Part shown: in pieces, positions 10,501 through 20,009 of the stretch
Numbering within the stretch: position 1 is the stretch's first letter
Layout: every line of letters starts with the position of its first letter
Origin: a virus
Direction: 5' to 3' (one strand)
Virus record (IMG/VR): IMGVR_UViG_3300022924_000018
Coordinates: 1-64,000 of that record
DNA length: 64,000 nucleotides
Notes under the pieces: model-generated
Seen by the model: the letters and a program-made list of their open reading frames with translations, nothing else
What the model was told of the DNA's origin: nothing
The model's database searches: none
Position numbers and translations under genes: made by a program

Positions 10501-13254
10501 GCAGAGAAAGACTTTAGGGAATACGCTAAGTTGGTTCTTAAAGAGGCTAAAGGAGATTTCCAAACATTTGCCGTTGAGATATTGGGAACTTTGGGTGTAG
10601 ATGCTAAAAAGTATTTGCCTAAGTTATACGAAGAGATAGGCGGTAAAGGCAAAGTTGATATGGAAAACCTAATTGATAAACCTTTTGTGAAAGACGGAGA
10701 ATTAGTAATTCCTAACAACTACATACGTGACTTAGTTAATCAGGGAATAACGGATATAAACGAGTTATCAGAGGCAGTTAAAAAGATTGTAGAAACAGAT
10801 TTGCCTGATGTTACTTTAAGAGAGGTAAGGGATGCTATAACTAAATACGGCAAAACAGTTAACCAAACAGCAGATGAAGTAACACGAAGCATTAATGAAG
10901 CTAAAAGATTAGGGAGGTTATACTCTGAATTAGAGGATTTGGCTAATCAAAAGAAAAAGGCTAAAACTATTAAGCAGACTAATAAAATATCTCAGCAGGA
11001 AAGGGAATTAAAAAGACAAGCGAGAATACTAGAAGATAGATTACCTAAAACCAATGAGGAGATTGTTTTAGCGGAGGAGAAAAGAATTACCAATGCTATA
11101 TCCGCTACTGAAAGGGCTATACTAGATACTCAAGAGAGAATTGAAAACGGAGAGCTAGAAAGGGAAGTAAATAATGTACCTGAAACTCCTGAATTGAAAG
11201 AGGCTAGGGAACGATTGAAAGTTGAACAAGATAAATTAGCAGAATTACAGAAAGAAGCGGGTGTATTTGAGAGAAGAAGGGTAGAGAACAGAAAGAAACA
11301 GCTAGATAAATTTATAGCGGAGAGAAGACAGAGATTAGCTGATAGAAACTTTGCACCTAAAGCTAAAGCAGAACCTATACAGGCAGATGCAGAGCTTTTA
11401 AAGTTAGAAGAAGAAGCTAACAGGATAAGGAATGAATATGAGGAAGCACATTATGAGAATGAGCAAAGAAACAGACCTCTATCCCAAAAGATATATGACA
11501 ATGCTATTGGTTGGGGAACAGGTATTCAACGTGCTTTACAAGCAGGGTTAGATGCTAGTGCTTTCTTAGTTCAGGGTGTTATTGCTATTGGTTCACAAAA
11601 TCCTGTTAAAACATGGGAGGCGGTAAAAGAGTCAGCTAAATTCTTGGCATCAGAGAAATATGAGCAAGAGTTTTTTACTAAACTAAAATCTGCTAAAGAC
11701 TTTAACGAGATGAAAGAGTCTGGTCTTGCGCTTAACTATCCAAATTCTAAATTAGGTAGCAGGGATTACCAATTGCAGGGAAGTGAAATTAGTAAGATAT
11801 GGAACTTTATAGTGTCGCCATTAAAATATACGATAGGAGAAAAGGCTTATGAAAGAGCAAAGCTATTTAATCCTTATAGAGCAACAGAGCGCTCGTTTAC
11901 AGGCGCTATTGATACGTTGAGAGTACAAATGTTCAGGGAGTTCACAACATTGCTTAAACAGGATGGAATTACCTTTGAAAGCAATCCTGAAATGTATAAG
12001 ACTGCTGCAAATGCTGTAAACAACATGACTTTTAGAGGTAGATTAAGAACGTTAGAACCAATTGCAAAAGAACTATCGGTATTATTCTTTGCCCCTAGAA
12101 AGATTTCAGCAACACTAGCACTTACAAACCCTTATTATTGGGGGGATTTAGCGGTAAACAATCCTACAGTAGCTAAAAGGGCTTTATTGAAGATGGCTAG
12201 CTTTATTGCACTTGCTACGACTTTGACTTTAGCGCATAAGGCTTTTAACGATGATGAGGAAGATGAGAATAAAGACATATTCAATCCTATCAGTCCTGAC
12301 TTTATGAAGTTAAAGATTGGTAATACTAGATTGGATTTCTTTGGGGGATTAAATCAGAACGTTGTATTGTTTGCGAGGATGTGGACTAATAAGTATAAGA
12401 CTTCTACATCAAGCAAAGTAAGTACGCTTGGAGATAATGCTTTTGTTCCTACAAGGGCTGAATTAGCCTCAAGGTTCTTAACTAATAAATTTGCCCCTAC
12501 AAGTGCATTACTATACAGATGGGCTGACCAAGGCAAAGGAAGACAAGTAGAATGGGGAGATGAGGCTTTAAATGGGGTAACACCAATATGGGCGCAAAAC
12601 ATTAAAGAGCTTTACAAAGAACATCCCGCTACTATGGCTTCGTTCTTGACGGGTATGGCTTTCTTCGGACAGAACATGAGTACATACGGTGGTGCTAAAT
12701 TTATGGAAAGAGGAAAGGATGATAAGCTTATTGATTTGGTGTCGGAAAAGGGAGGTTCTTTTAGTGAGAAAACTCGTTCAAGCATTGAAGTTGTAGATGA
12801 GAAAACAACGGAGAAAAGAGGGGTTACTACGGCAGAGTTTGAGAAGTATGAAAAAGAGTACGGGGATTATGTTAAAGCAGAACTTAAATCTAACTATACA
12901 AAGCTAAAAGCAATGAATACAGAGGATTTTGAGAAAGAGTTGAAGAAGATTAAATCTAACGCAACAGAGGTCGCTAAAGAAGCTGTATCAGGCATTGACG
13001 AGGATATGTTAAAGATGAGGAAAGACGGAGAAACAGTTAAACTAACTCCTGAACAATTACAGGAACGTATAAGCTTAAATAAAGAGTTTATGAAGAAAGC
13101 AATAACCAAAAAGGACAGGTACATCAGATACTTTATGCGAAAAGATAAGGTTAGTAAGGAAGTAGCGGAAAAGAAAGCAGATAAAAAGCTTAAAAGCCTT
13201 GCTAATGAATTTTCTAAATCAAAGATGGAAAAAGAGGTATTCTCTAATAAATAA
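7507..13254 (+). CDS. Giant internal virion protein with GNAT-like segment (large polyvalent-type protein)
   Basis: 1915 residues from this ATG, about 2080 if joined to the upstream fragment. Regions in order: an Ala/Gly-rich hydrophobic stretch (~120-200), long charged coiled coils, an acidic Pro/Glu/Lys linker (~490-565), a GNAT acetyltransferase-like segment (~595-680, with EGYRRKGIATAMYQFAKENGY matching the acetyl-CoA loop pattern), further coiled coils (~860-1300), then a C-terminal domain beginning SQKIYDNAIGWGTGIQ with hydrophobic helices including a probable membrane span (KMASFIALATTLTLAH). Size, helices and place among virion genes suggest a protein packaged in the head and ejected with DNA. 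ATG 7507 is not preceded by a stop in frame, so it is probably not the true start. Confidence 0.65.
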   Translation: MLQAIPKSVYKTASDVIQSQINSISPKDKSIKSNDGKSLAEQYFRDVLSIFDDKNIVDVAKNLNPAMNSLNELSRSVVNSNVSQEQKNETIKELNKMKASIQGRVNMMDEYAARNPYPQNIATNTAVGIAGMLPDIAVAGLGGAGATGEALAARVGSAIEGKVPAIVQKLAPKAAALLERSVKAPFTKVMAAKGAAEGGASNAQSPLLGMVEGGLKGTGEGMYMHVLGEAAGKVSPYISKVIGKTGASSEISTAIANPLANAGVFTAGKAIRTPLEEGRMATQEELEHEMAMGIGFSLLHAGQTFKTHQEANHFYENTLKTDPQESLGRILNEKPENILRDYNPELNVKDLTEARNELKDAIIKEPDLAVKKQLGEEALKIQNQLDAKEAVEGIVKDKDALVEMVAKLPELNPKQKEEYVTKIEQIANDYDPVEVEKNTLNNKIQKSQDNIDYWEGRLKEEKVPSERMEIEKSIDNNKKFIEDDTKRLKEIIDTPKEIKPVEEVKAEEQPTTPKEKETPLEKTKTPLNETKEQPIPKVENVEEVSAPKTEKASPTAGEESVKKGELKDKTYTTNDGEKLDIKIFDGINGEVESVSDIKNKDRLSFSLFNDKGQSVAGVSFWKDKDGKWVSNMTNVSEGYRRKGIATAMYQFAKENGYDIKSSDFRSEIGNKFTNKFFKENKPFDLEERQAELRAKENVSDNKQPTVKGETKANAEVIQPTKDDGRRNESKAERVGTADQEDTGVSGIKKKLVSDEIIEGVNIDKISDKEMQDLGKKLIDTGEIKPKEIVDEIAGMRRKVTIKGRDWVDERTDSNPRALQPKEVVALIHYKATLDNERRELLTESNKLASEGKSTKAVDAKLARLQDDINSYDVMSVITAQQQSLAFRLRKGLLDKDYNLVEQIEQYKKTNGGEIPADVEAKFKALNKELTDLKEKIAVAEKKAQEASDSQAIDNIKQDVERSDKTRKSSLSTTEQARKKELAKKYRVFNDVSRIVTLIAEKDFREYAKLVLKEAKGDFQTFAVEILGTLGVDAKKYLPKLYEEIGGKGKVDMENLIDKPFVKDGELVIPNNYIRDLVNQGITDINELSEAVKKIVETDLPDVTLREVRDAITKYGKTVNQTADEVTRSINEAKRLGRLYSELEDLANQKKKAKTIKQTNKISQQERELKRQARILEDRLPKTNEEIVLAEEKRITNAISATERAILDTQERIENGELEREVNNVPETPELKEARERLKVEQDKLAELQKEAGVFERRRVENRKKQLDKFIAERRQRLADRNFAPKAKAEPIQADAELLKLEEEANRIRNEYEEAHYENEQRNRPLSQKIYDNAIGWGTGIQRALQAGLDASAFLVQGVIAIGSQNPVKTWEAVKESAKFLASEKYEQEFFTKLKSAKDFNEMKESGLALNYPNSKLGSRDYQLQGSEISKIWNFIVSPLKYTIGEKAYERAKLFNPYRATERSFTGAIDTLRVQMFREFTTLLKQDGITFESNPEMYKTAANAVNNMTFRGRLRTLEPIAKELSVLFFAPRKISATLALTNPYYWGDLAVNNPTVAKRALLKMASFIALATTLTLAHKAFNDDEEDENKDIFNPISPDFMKLKIGNTRLDFFGGLNQNVVLFARMWTNKYKTSTSSKVSTLGDNAFVPTRAELASRFLTNKFAPTSALLYRWADQGKGRQVEWGDEALNGVTPIWAQNIKELYKEHPATMASFLTGMAFFGQNMSTYGGAKFMERGKDDKLIDLVSEKGGSFSEKTRSSIEVVDEKTTEKRGVTTAEFEKYEKEYGDYVKAELKSNYTKLKAMNTEDFEKELKKIKSNATEVAKEAVSGIDEDMLKMRKDGETVKLTPEQLQERISLNKEFMKKAITKKDRYIRYFMRKDKVSKEVAEKKADKKLKSLANEFSKSKMEKEVFSNK

Positions 13255-13263
13255 ATTAAATAA

Positions 13264-13271
13264 TAACTTTA
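13264..13271 (+). promoter_or_regulatory. Weak -7-like promoter box
   Basis: TAACTTTA differs from TAnnTTTG in its last base and lies in the 43-bp gap before the ATG at 13298. Confidence 0.25.
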
Positions 13272-13297
13272 CAACATAAACTTAAATACAGATAATC

Positions 13298-13774
13298 ATG
13301 GCCTTAACACCTAGTCTATCATACTCCCAATCATCTGATGGAAAAATTCTTACCATTATAGACACATCAAACTATGTCGCTCAAAGTGTAGACCCTGCTT
13401 CATATGTCAGAACCGTAGAGATATGGACTCTAAAAGATGCAAGTGGTTCTTTATTGGATACCTTAACATTTAATGGTTCAGAGTTAACGGTTGACTACGA
13501 TTTAACTGCCGACCTTTATCTATCCCTTAAACTAATATTTACAGGCTCACCTAGTGTTGCTAGCAAGATTATCAATATCGGAACTACCCAATTTGAATAC
13601 ATTGCCTTAGATAAGCGTTTAATGAAAAACTGTGGATGTAGTAACAGTAAAGGATGTGATAAGACTACTTTAGGTGCTTTATATTTAAGTAGGGCAGAAC
13701 AGCAGGTATTAGCAGGTAATCCCGCTAAGTTCAACTCATACATTCAAGCTAGTCTTAAAGTGTTAAACGGATAA
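13298..13774 (+). CDS. Virion-associated protein with Cys cluster, unknown family
   Basis: 158 residues: a beta-rich N-terminal half (Thr/Ser/Val/Leu) and a C-terminal part with Cys112, Cys114 and Cys120 (KNCGCSNSKGC) followed by a helix. The Cys cluster could bind a metal or form disulfides. The next gene also carries a CxxC motif and follows after 3 bp, so the two may interact. No enzymatic motif; probably a tail or adsorption-apparatus component. Confidence 0.55.
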   Translation: MALTPSLSYSQSSDGKILTIIDTSNYVAQSVDPASYVRTVEIWTLKDASGSLLDTLTFNGSELTVDYDLTADLYLSLKLIFTGSPSVASKIINIGTTQFEYIALDKRLMKNCGCSNSKGCDKTTLGALYLSRAEQQVLAGNPAKFNSYIQASLKVLNG

Positions 13775-13777
13775 GCC

Positions 13778-14395
13778 ATGACAATAGAGGAAATACAAGA
13801 TACTATTCTACTTGCCAACTCGTTCACGCTTGAGCTTACTGATCTTTTATTAGAGGAGCAAAAGAAGGGCTGTAGCGGATGCAAATATGAAGGACAGATA
13901 AATCAGATAAACAACTTAGTTCTTTCGTTAGAGAACAGGATAAGCCGTAATGATTTAAGTTTAGATACATATAAGATTTACAGTTGCCTTTTAACAGCTA
14001 TAGAGAACTTTAGTGGTTCTTCTGTAATCGACCCTAACGCTTTGGTTAGCGGAATAACAATTATTGTAGATGGTGGAGGAAGTGGTGACGATACACCTGA
14101 TTCTATTGACGTGTTCTATTCCGATATGACGGGTGACGATGGTAATGGTGGCAGAACAACTTATACCAACACTGATTTAATAGGTTGGATTCCATTTATT
14201 CAAACACTAGGCGTTTCTATGCTTTATATTGATGTAGACTTTACGTGGAACTCAAGTACCGCAGTTTTGGAGTTATTGCCTAATGGAAATTTACCTGCTA
14301 TTTATTCAGGCGGTACATTCAGAATTACAGGTTATAAGAGAGATGGGGATGTGCCTATAAACCCTTTAGTTCCGTTATTAATAAATTGGTCTTAA
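13778..14395 (+). CDS. Virion-associated protein with CxxC motif, unknown family
   Basis: 205 residues. The helical N-terminal ~75 residues contain Cys32 and Cys35 (KGCSGCKYEG). A Gly/Asp-rich linker (~95-130) leads to a beta-rich C-terminal domain ending LVPLLINWS. It follows the Cys-cluster protein by 3 bp. Linker plus C-terminal beta domain is compatible with a tail or fibre adaptor, but this is an inference. Confidence 0.5.
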   Translation: MTIEEIQDTILLANSFTLELTDLLLEEQKKGCSGCKYEGQINQINNLVLSLENRISRNDLSLDTYKIYSCLLTAIENFSGSSVIDPNALVSGITIIVDGGGSGDDTPDSIDVFYSDMTGDDGNGGRTTYTNTDLIGWIPFIQTLGVSMLYIDVDFTWNSSTAVLELLPNGNLPAIYSGGTFRITGYKRDGDVPINPLVPLLINWS

Positions 14396-14407
14396 CAAGG
14401 TATAAAA

Positions 14408-15412
14408 ATGAGTTCTATAAAATCTTTAGCCGATAATTCGGTGTCAACATATCCAACAGATAGCAATGTAAACGTATATGCTACGGGAAGCACACCTATG
14501 CAGGTTATATTAAGTTCAGGAGAAGAGGTAACAATAGCAGAGTTAAACGGAGGTAGTCCTATTACAACAAGTCCCTTTGACTTTACCTACAATTCCTCTA
14601 CATTTCCAAGTGGCGTTAATCCTGTAGTTACAGATGTAGGAACAGACAAAACAATAACATTTACATTTTCAGGAGATATAGATTCAGGTGATTTACCTAT
14701 CATATGCAAGTACTTAGGTGATACTTTAATTGATAATAAGATTTCAAGAGCAACAGGAACAACATTGATTAATGTAATACCAACAGTTGATGGGTATATT
14801 TGTAGTCCTGTAAGCTTTGATGAGTTGATTTTTGATGAAGATAAAGATGTTGATATTGTCCTAACTCCTGTTATAGTCCCTGCATTATATTCGGGATACA
14901 CATTAGATAATCCTGAAACATTTAATAACGGGATAGTTTTAAATGAAGTCGACGGTGTATATAAGAGTGAGGGAGGTTCAGAGTTTATAGGTCAAGGATT
15001 AGAGGGAATGGTCGTAAATGGTAAAAGAGCAATTATTTACACAGAGGATACTAAAAATATAGTTTTTGGTTTAGGTGCTTCGGGAATGGATAACCTATAT
15101 GATGCTCCTGCAATATCTTTTGAGATTGACAGTATGGGATTTGTTATTGTAGTTAAAAATAATGTTTACGTGTCCGACTTATCCCCACAACCATCTGTTG
15201 GACAAGGCTTATTGTTTAAACGTATGACAGTAGAAGACCCATCAACAGAATTAACTACCATAAGGGTTGGACGTACCATAGATGGAGAAAACTTTCTAAC
15301 AGGCTATCAGGACGTACCATTACAGTATTTTAGAGATACAGGGCGTTGTGCGGTTTATGAAATGGCTAACAATACATCAATAGAATTAAATCATCCACAA
15401 TATAAAGCTTAA
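14408..15412 (+). CDS. Putative tail / adsorption protein
   Basis: 334 residues, beta-rich throughout, low in Cys, with an Ig-like looking middle (SFDELIFDEDKDVDIVLTPVIVP) and a C-terminal half reminiscent of carbohydrate-binding beta sandwiches (VVVKNNVYVSDLSPQPSVGQG). It lies 12 bp after the previous gene and 6 bp before the next, in the block that leads to the tail fibre. Role inferred from context. Confidence 0.45.
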   Translation: MSSIKSLADNSVSTYPTDSNVNVYATGSTPMQVILSSGEEVTIAELNGGSPITTSPFDFTYNSSTFPSGVNPVVTDVGTDKTITFTFSGDIDSGDLPIICKYLGDTLIDNKISRATGTTLINVIPTVDGYICSPVSFDELIFDEDKDVDIVLTPVIVPALYSGYTLDNPETFNNGIVLNEVDGVYKSEGGSEFIGQGLEGMVVNGKRAIIYTEDTKNIVFGLGASGMDNLYDAPAISFEIDSMGFVIVVKNNVYVSDLSPQPSVGQGLLFKRMTVEDPSTELTTIRVGRTIDGENFLTGYQDVPLQYFRDTGRCAVYEMANNTSIELNHPQYKA

Positions 15413-15418
15413 AATAAA

Positions 15419-16525
15419 ATGAGTACAATATGTAACTTATCGTGGGTTGAAATGCCTCCTGAACCAACAACAGAATTTGATGTTCTTAACACTTATGAGC
15501 AGATGTTTACACATGTGAACTTTGCCTTTGGTTCAGGAACAGACGGACAGCACATAACAACTATACCTGCAAAGAAAGGTGGTAAGCCCCTTATTTATTC
15601 AGGAGTAAATAATCCGTTAATTGGAGGAGCGCCAATATTAACTATTTTTAAAGATGACCCAACCGAGGCTAGTATAGATGTTCCAAATATCCCTAGCTTA
15701 ATGTATAGAAGTGCTGAATTTGACCCAAGTCTTGCTAATCCAAGAGAAGTAGCGTTTGTTATGAGGTTTTTAGCAGGGCAAGATTATGAGCAGTTTCAGG
15801 ACACCTTTGTAGGTGGTGACCCATTTGGAGATTCAGGGGCTCAATTTAGAGTGATAGACGGAGTTAATCAGAAAGCAGGTTTTAGAGCAAGAGTTGGAAA
15901 CAATGATGTGATCGGCAGTTCTTTTTGCCCCTACTGGAAGAAATCTTTAGTTCAATTGTCAATGACAGACTCACTAACTAGAATGTGGGTTAATGGAGTT
16001 TACCAAGGTTCAATAGAACCTAGCGATGCTTTACTTAAAACATGCAATGAGATTTTTGTAAACACTAATAATCCTGACCAACAATGGTTTGCTTCTTATC
16101 ATAAAGTTGATGGGTTGTTTAGTGATGATGACAGGCTTAAAATAGGTGTTTCTTTAATGAGAAAACATAAATGTGGTGTAGACCCTCAATTCCCATATGC
16201 AATTAATGTAGCACAGGGGTTATCATCAGGAGTTTGGTCTAGTACTTATACAACGAGAAATCCATCAGGAGGAGGTATTAATCCTGCTCTTACACAAAAT
16301 CAATGGATTATTAATATTAGGAATACGGGGGCTTTTGAATATCAAAAAGTTATTGCTACTACACCAACGGTAACGGAGTCTGCTGTTAATGCTGCTGTTG
16401 CTGCTTATAAAGCTGAAATAGGTGGTTCATTTGAGAGTTCACATATTTACAATCAGGTAAAGGCTTTTGATAATTCAGGGTTTGGGTGGAAATATATGCG
16501 TGGAGATTATAGTTTAATAGCATAA
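15419..16525 (+). CDS. Putative tail / receptor-binding beta-sandwich protein
   Basis: 368 residues. The middle (~90-250) resembles a concanavalin-like lectin/LamG fold in its pattern: FVMRFLAGQDYEQFQDTFVGG, QFRVIDGVNQKAGFRARVG, a short mobile loop, and WFASYHKVDGLFSDDDRLKIG near the end. The C-terminal ~100 residues are a separate small domain. It precedes the signal-peptide tail fibre by 11 bp. A role in glycan recognition is plausible but unproven. Confidence 0.5.
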   Translation: MSTICNLSWVEMPPEPTTEFDVLNTYEQMFTHVNFAFGSGTDGQHITTIPAKKGGKPLIYSGVNNPLIGGAPILTIFKDDPTEASIDVPNIPSLMYRSAEFDPSLANPREVAFVMRFLAGQDYEQFQDTFVGGDPFGDSGAQFRVIDGVNQKAGFRARVGNNDVIGSSFCPYWKKSLVQLSMTDSLTRMWVNGVYQGSIEPSDALLKTCNEIFVNTNNPDQQWFASYHKVDGLFSDDDRLKIGVSLMRKHKCGVDPQFPYAINVAQGLSSGVWSSTYTTRNPSGGGINPALTQNQWIINIRNTGAFEYQKVIATTPTVTESAVNAAVAAYKAEIGGSFESSHIYNQVKAFDNSGFGWKYMRGDYSLIA

Positions 16526-16536
16526 TAAAAAACAAG

Positions 16537-19263
16537 ATGAAAAGAATATTAACGATATTATTAATGGGTATTGCCTTTGCTTCATATGGACAGGCAGACA
16601 TTAACAGGACAGTAAAAACACCTGCAACGGGTTCTAATCAAAATAAGACTGCTGTAAGAGATGCTAATCTAACTGCTGTTTATAATTTAAGGATGCCATC
16701 TTGGAGTTCGTTCAACCTGTTTAATGCTAAGCCTGATAGTGCAGGCTACATAGGCTACCAAAACGTAATTAAAAGAGCAGCTATTTGGAGTGGCAATAAG
16801 TTTGACACATTGGCATTTACTCAAGATTTAGCAAATTACATGACTATTACAGACGGTTTAAAGCGATTAGACAGCATAACTGTTAGTGGGCTGACTGTTA
16901 CCGCATATGCTCCTATTCAGTGGCGTATAAACGCTGTAAATTATCAAAAATTAACAAATAGCGTATTCTCTATTCCTGCTACTACAGACGGGTATAACAG
17001 AATAGATTTATTATATGCCACGACAAGTAATACAGTTTTGAGATTACAGGGTACAGAAACTATGGGTGTAGCAGTAGAACCCGTTCCTCCTGTTAATACA
17101 ATTAAGGTAAGTGCCATATTTATTACAGGAAGCACTATAAGTCCTCCTTTTCCAGATTTAACGGATTATCTTACAAAGAGTGAGGCAACATTATTATATC
17201 CTACTTTTAATTATCTTACATCAAACTACTATACAAGCTCACAATCGGACAGTAAATATATATATGCAAGTCCAAATACTCCACAATCAGCAAGCATAGA
17301 CATAACAGATAATGCAACTATTGGCTCTAATTTATCAGTAGGAAATAACGCAACAATTGAAAGGACTTTATTCACATCTGATATAAGGTCATTAACTGGG
17401 GAGAATTTAACGTTATATACTGCTAATAATTTATACCTTAACCTATCGGGAGGTAGTAAGCTTATTGTTGGTGATGCAACCGAGGGTGCTGTTGCTGATT
17501 TTAGAACTACCGTTAATTTGATTAAAATACCAACAACAGCAACAGGCACCAATTACTCATTAGTAAGAGATAGTGTATCAGGAGAGATTAAGCAACAAAT
17601 GATTACAGGAGGCGGAGGCGGTTCAGGAACTGTTACAAGCGTTTCAAGTGCTAACGGAGATATAAGTGTAGCAACGGGAACAACAACCCCTTTATTGACC
17701 TTAAATAGTGGCACAGGGGCAAACCAAATTGTTAAAAGAGATGGTAGTGGTAATATCGCTGATTTATCAGGATATGCTTTATTAAATGGTAACAATACAT
17801 TTAACGGAATAGAAACAATAACTGAATCGGCATTTCCTGATTACAATACAGTAGTAAGGTCATACAACATACAGGTTAATGATATAGCGGGTTATTTTGG
17901 TAGATTATCTCCTGCCGAGCTTTTAATACAAGGTAATCTTTCGGGAAGTGGATTTGTATTAAGGGGTGATAACGTTACAGGGGCGCTAAAGACATTTCAA
18001 ATGCCTAATGTATCGGGTATATTAGCTTTAACTTCTGATTTACACTCTCCGGTAACTATAGGGACTGCTAACGGACTTTCTTTAGCCGGACAAGCATTAT
18101 CTATGGCTTTAGCAAACGGAAGCGTTACAGGGGCTTTAAATGCCACTGATTACAACACATTCAACAACAAACAACCTCAACTCAACGGAACAGGATTTGT
18201 AAAGGCATCTGGAACAACGATTAGTTACGACAATAGCACTTATCTTACAACGACAGCAGCGGCAGCAGGGTATGTAGATTTAACTACTAATCAAAATGTT
18301 GGAGGCACTAAAACAATGACTGCTAATAACTTTTATATAGATGGCAGTGTGGGTACTCAAAAGATGTTTGGATTTAGTGGCGCTGATACTAATCCTAACT
18401 TTAAAGGTGTTTATGACTTTGATGGTGGTTACAGCGGGTTTCAATCAGGTACTAATAAAGGTGTTCAGGTATTCGGATATTGGGGAGTAACTATTCAGGG
18501 CAATACTCAACAGGCGACTCCTAACACATTAGCAACTATCACTGGGGCTACAACAGATAATAGCTTAACTGTACTTCAAACAACATCTAATGCACCTATA
18601 ATGGAGATAAAGGCTGCATCAGGAATATCTGCTAATTATTTAAACATAAGTACAAGTGCAGGAACAGGAAATATTTTTAATATCAACTCTTCGGGTAATG
18701 CAACATTAGCGGGCAGTTTAAACGGCATAACATTTACAAATTCAGGGACTAAGACTTTAAACTTAGCTAGTGGAAGTTCTTTAATTACTTCGGGGGCTTT
18801 CTCCACTACTTTAACATCAACAGCTAATACAACAGTTACCTTTCCCACAACAGGAACTTTATACGGTACAGCTACGGGAAGTATTACATCAGCACAGTTA
18901 TTAGCTTCTTTAAGTAATGAAACAGGGACAGGTGTAGCAGTATTTGGTACATCACCAACAATTACAACTCCCAATTTAACTTATGCCATAGCAAATAAAA
19001 CCACCACTTATACAGTTGTTTTAACAGACTATACATTGACAGGGGATGCAACTACAGCCTCTTTTACTATGACTTTACCTACAGCAGCTTCATCAACGGG
19101 AAAGATTTTTAGCTTTAAGAAGATAGATAGTTCAGCGAACACGGTGACTATCAAAGGTAATGGTGCAGAATTGATTGATGGAACTAATACAAAAGTAATT
19201 ACTACTCAATATGGCGGTTTTACATTGCAAAGCAACGGAACGGTATGGTACATTATATTATAA
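16537..19263 (+). CDS. Tail fibre protein with N-terminal signal peptide
   Basis: 908 residues, repetitive and Gly/Thr/Asn/Ser-rich, with fibre-type phrases such as GSGTVTSVSSANGDISVATG and KRDGSGNIADLSGYALLN, and a C-terminal block (IFSFKKIDSSANTVTIKGNG, ending NGTVWYIIL) typical of many tail-fibre tips. The first 18 residues are a signal peptide (MKRILTILLMGIAFASYG, then Q), which is odd for a protein assembled on a virion in the cytoplasm. Fibre trimerisation and receptor binding are the expected roles. Confidence 0.75.
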   Translation: MKRILTILLMGIAFASYGQADINRTVKTPATGSNQNKTAVRDANLTAVYNLRMPSWSSFNLFNAKPDSAGYIGYQNVIKRAAIWSGNKFDTLAFTQDLANYMTITDGLKRLDSITVSGLTVTAYAPIQWRINAVNYQKLTNSVFSIPATTDGYNRIDLLYATTSNTVLRLQGTETMGVAVEPVPPVNTIKVSAIFITGSTISPPFPDLTDYLTKSEATLLYPTFNYLTSNYYTSSQSDSKYIYASPNTPQSASIDITDNATIGSNLSVGNNATIERTLFTSDIRSLTGENLTLYTANNLYLNLSGGSKLIVGDATEGAVADFRTTVNLIKIPTTATGTNYSLVRDSVSGEIKQQMITGGGGGSGTVTSVSSANGDISVATGTTTPLLTLNSGTGANQIVKRDGSGNIADLSGYALLNGNNTFNGIETITESAFPDYNTVVRSYNIQVNDIAGYFGRLSPAELLIQGNLSGSGFVLRGDNVTGALKTFQMPNVSGILALTSDLHSPVTIGTANGLSLAGQALSMALANGSVTGALNATDYNTFNNKQPQLNGTGFVKASGTTISYDNSTYLTTTAAAAGYVDLTTNQNVGGTKTMTANNFYIDGSVGTQKMFGFSGADTNPNFKGVYDFDGGYSGFQSGTNKGVQVFGYWGVTIQGNTQQATPNTLATITGATTDNSLTVLQTTSNAPIMEIKAASGISANYLNISTSAGTGNIFNINSSGNATLAGSLNGITFTNSGTKTLNLASGSSLITSGAFSTTLTSTANTTVTFPTTGTLYGTATGSITSAQLLASLSNETGTGVAVFGTSPTITTPNLTYAIANKTTTYTVVLTDYTLTGDATTASFTMTLPTAASSTGKIFSFKKIDSSANTVTIKGNGAELIDGTNTKVITTQYGGFTLQSNGTVWYIIL

Positions 19264-19269
19264 ATATAA

Positions 19270-19290
19270 AGCGGGTGTAAAAGCCCGCAT
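19270..19290 (+). terminator. Hairpin after the tail-fibre gene
   Basis: GCGGG (19271) and CCCGC (19284) form a 5-bp stem around TGTAAAAG, followed by ATTTC. The loop resembles that of the hairpin after the SSB-like gene (TGTAAAAAG). The weak T tract makes it a partial terminator at best. Confidence 0.45.
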
Positions 19291-19311
19291 TTCACTTCTA
19301 ATCCCTATTAT

Positions 19312-19971
19312 ATGAAAAAACATCTACTTATTCTTCTTCTTGGGTTATCTACAGCATCTTTTGCGCAAACGCAGGATGTTACCATTTTAGACCCGCATGT
19401 AACGCAGATTCAGAGAACGGCAGACTTACTTTCAGCGTTGCCCCGTCAAAGGGTTTCTACCTCAACAGCCTTAGTTTTAACCGATCAATGGCAGACGGTT
19501 ACATTTGTATCAGGTAATAGCCTTTTTGATATGAACAACTTTGCAACGAGTCGTTGGGACTTCACCAATTCCAAGCTACTCACCAACCCCTTGAATAACT
19601 ATGAACAAGGTTATACATTAAGGTTTGATATGAGTTTACAGAATGTAACAGGCATGAGTAAGGTGCAGCTAAGATTCGTTATTCCTGCCCCTACACCTAC
19701 TTACTTTCCTTTTCCTAACTCAAGTACCAATAGCTTTGTAGACGTCACTACGCTCACTATACAAGGCGAGATAAAGAACAACAGTTTTGGTTATGACATT
19801 TACACTAATTCAGATTTCAGGACTTATGGGTGTCAGATTCAGATGAGGGCATTAAGCTATTCAAACACGAGTAACATTCTTACAGGGCTTATATCGCAAG
19901 TGTTAACAGTACTTACAGGAAGTAACAGGGTAAGCATACTAAACTCATCACTGAATATTTACGCTAAATAA
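19312..19971 (+). CDS. Exported virion-associated protein, unknown family
   Basis: 219 residues with a clear signal peptide (MKKHLLILLLGLSTASFA, cleavage before Q19). The mature part is beta-rich (WQTVTFVSGNSLFDMNNF, YEQGYTLRFDMSLQNVTG) without recognised catalytic residues. It sits just after the tail fibre, which also carries a signal peptide, suggesting a shared destination or an adsorption accessory. Family not recognised. Confidence 0.5.
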   Translation: MKKHLLILLLGLSTASFAQTQDVTILDPHVTQIQRTADLLSALPRQRVSTSTALVLTDQWQTVTFVSGNSLFDMNNFATSRWDFTNSKLLTNPLNNYEQGYTLRFDMSLQNVTGMSKVQLRFVIPAPTPTYFPFPNSSTNSFVDVTTLTIQGEIKNNSFGYDIYTNSDFRTYGCQIQMRALSYSNTSNILTGLISQVLTVLTGSNRVSILNSSLNIYAK

Positions 19972-19972
19972 T

Positions 19973-19980
19973 TATATTTG
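19973..19980 (+). promoter_or_regulatory. Bacteroidota -7 promoter box
   Basis: TATATTTG is a perfect TAnnTTTG match, 30 bp before the ATG at 20010. Confidence 0.5.
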
Positions 19981-20009
19981 GAGAAACTTATACTTAAAAA
20001 TTAAAAATC

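Noticed and set aside
8862-10718. Long antisense frames opposite the giant protein
   Set aside because: Ser/Leu/Phe-rich products mirror the Glu/Lys-rich coding strand; no promoter or coupling.
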